20,989 nucleotides of DNA from a virus: IMG/VR virus record IMGVR_UViG_3300024433_000075, positions 1 through 20,989 of that record. One strand, given 5' to 3'. Position numbers and translations under genes: made by a program. This document shows positions 20,825-20,989 of the stretch, piece after piece (positions within the stretch are counted from its first letter, which is position 1; each line of letters starts with the position of its first letter). The notes below the pieces were generated by a model that was not told the DNA's origin, did no database searches, and saw nothing but the letters and a program-made list of their open reading frames with translations.

Positions 20825-20989
20825 ATGCACTCTCCAGTCTCCACTCTCCATTCTCCACTCAGACTGCGGTTGTTCCGTCCCGAAGAAGCCTCACCCCCTC
20901 ACCCCCTCACCCCCTCACCCCCTCATCTCTCCCCGGAGATGACGCTTTGCGATCTCTTCCGGCAATACTTCCTCCCCGTGCGATTGCTG
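20825..20989 (+). CDS. N-terminus of a probable tyrosine recombinase (cut by window end)
   Basis: A frame opens at ATG 20825, about 9 nt after GAGGAG, and runs off the window after 55 codons. The first part is coded by short repeats: HSPVSTLHSPL comes from a 7-bp repeat, and SPPHPLTPSPPH comes from an 8-bp repeat. The sequence MTLCDLFRQYFLPVRLL follows. It resembles the start of the core-binding domain of phage integrases ('MTLxxFhxxYFxPxRL'), which I remember from planctomycete recombinases. The inner ATG 20939 would give the family-like N-terminus, but GGAG there directly touches the ATG, too close to act as a ribosome binding site. So either the repeat-coded leader is translated or initiation is atypical. 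The catalytic domain is outside the window. Confidence 0.5.
   Translation, partial: MHSPVSTLHSPLRLRLFRPEEASPPHPLTPSPPHLSPEMTLCDLFRQYFLPVRLL
20831..20860 (+). repeat. TCTCCAC-type heptamer repeat inside a coding frame
   Basis: Four TCTCCAN units lie in frame just after ATG 20825. The complementary GGAGAGT units occur in the array at 17927-17990, so this belongs to the same heptamer family. Confidence 0.85.
20891..20925 (+). repeat. TCACCCCC octamer array inside a coding frame
   Basis: Four perfect TCACCCCC units are followed by TCAT. They are read in frame between ATG 20825 and ATG 20939. Confidence 0.92.

Overview
The window is the late (structural) half of a tailed temperate phage or prophage followed by a cargo and attachment region, from a GC-rich host. 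The head and tail genes are those of an HK97-type siphovirus. Two things suggest a planctomycete-like host, as inference only: the dispersed 7- and 8-bp repeats, which when translated give the peptide strings 'QNAECRMQN' and 'FCILHSA' that I remember from Planctomycetota genomes, and the phage gene content. No host gene in the window fixes the taxonomy.

Layout, left to right. Positions 55-171 hold the decayed 3' end of a DNA methyltransferase gene. The packaging and head module follows on the + strand: small terminase (P27 type), large terminase, HK97-type portal, S49/SppA-like prohead protease and HK97-type major capsid protein. Four genes not usual at this place come next: an unknown protein, a right-handed beta-helix protein, an unknown beta-rich protein, and an acidic protein with 17 hexapeptide repeats and a helix-hairpin-helix tail. 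The neck module is a gp6/phiE125-gp8-like connector, a head-closure protein, a HK97 gp10-like protein and a DUF3168 tail-completion protein. The tail module is an unknown protein, the tail tube, the tail assembly chaperone with a -1 frameshift product (slippery heptamer GGGAAAC), a short tape measure protein and three tail-tip or fibre candidates.

Almost every non-overlapping gap from the capsid gene to the end of the tail region is filled with short tandem repeats. These are heptamers (TGCAGAA)n, usually as inverted arms that would fold into hairpins, and octamers (GTGACGGG)n / (TCACCCCN)n. Several arrays start directly after a Shine-Dalgarno-like AAGGAG, as if they had been inserted between a ribosome binding site and its start codon.

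After the tail genes comes the start of a thermonuclease-like gene. It runs directly into the antisense of a truncated S8 (subtilisin-like) peptidase gene. Next to that, on the - strand, is an intact AAA+ ATPase; the pair resembles the ietA/ietS protease-ATPase toxin-antitoxin or defence module, with the protease partner cut short. To the right lie the 3' half of a tRNA-Asp, hairpins including a good terminator, four copies of a 16-bp motif in both orientations (like integrase arm sites), a 76-residue unknown ORF, and the first 55 codons of a probable tyrosine recombinase that leaves the window. Late genes and integrase flanking an att-like site fit a circular phage genome around attP, or two elements side by side at one tRNA site. 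I see no lysis, replication or repressor genes.
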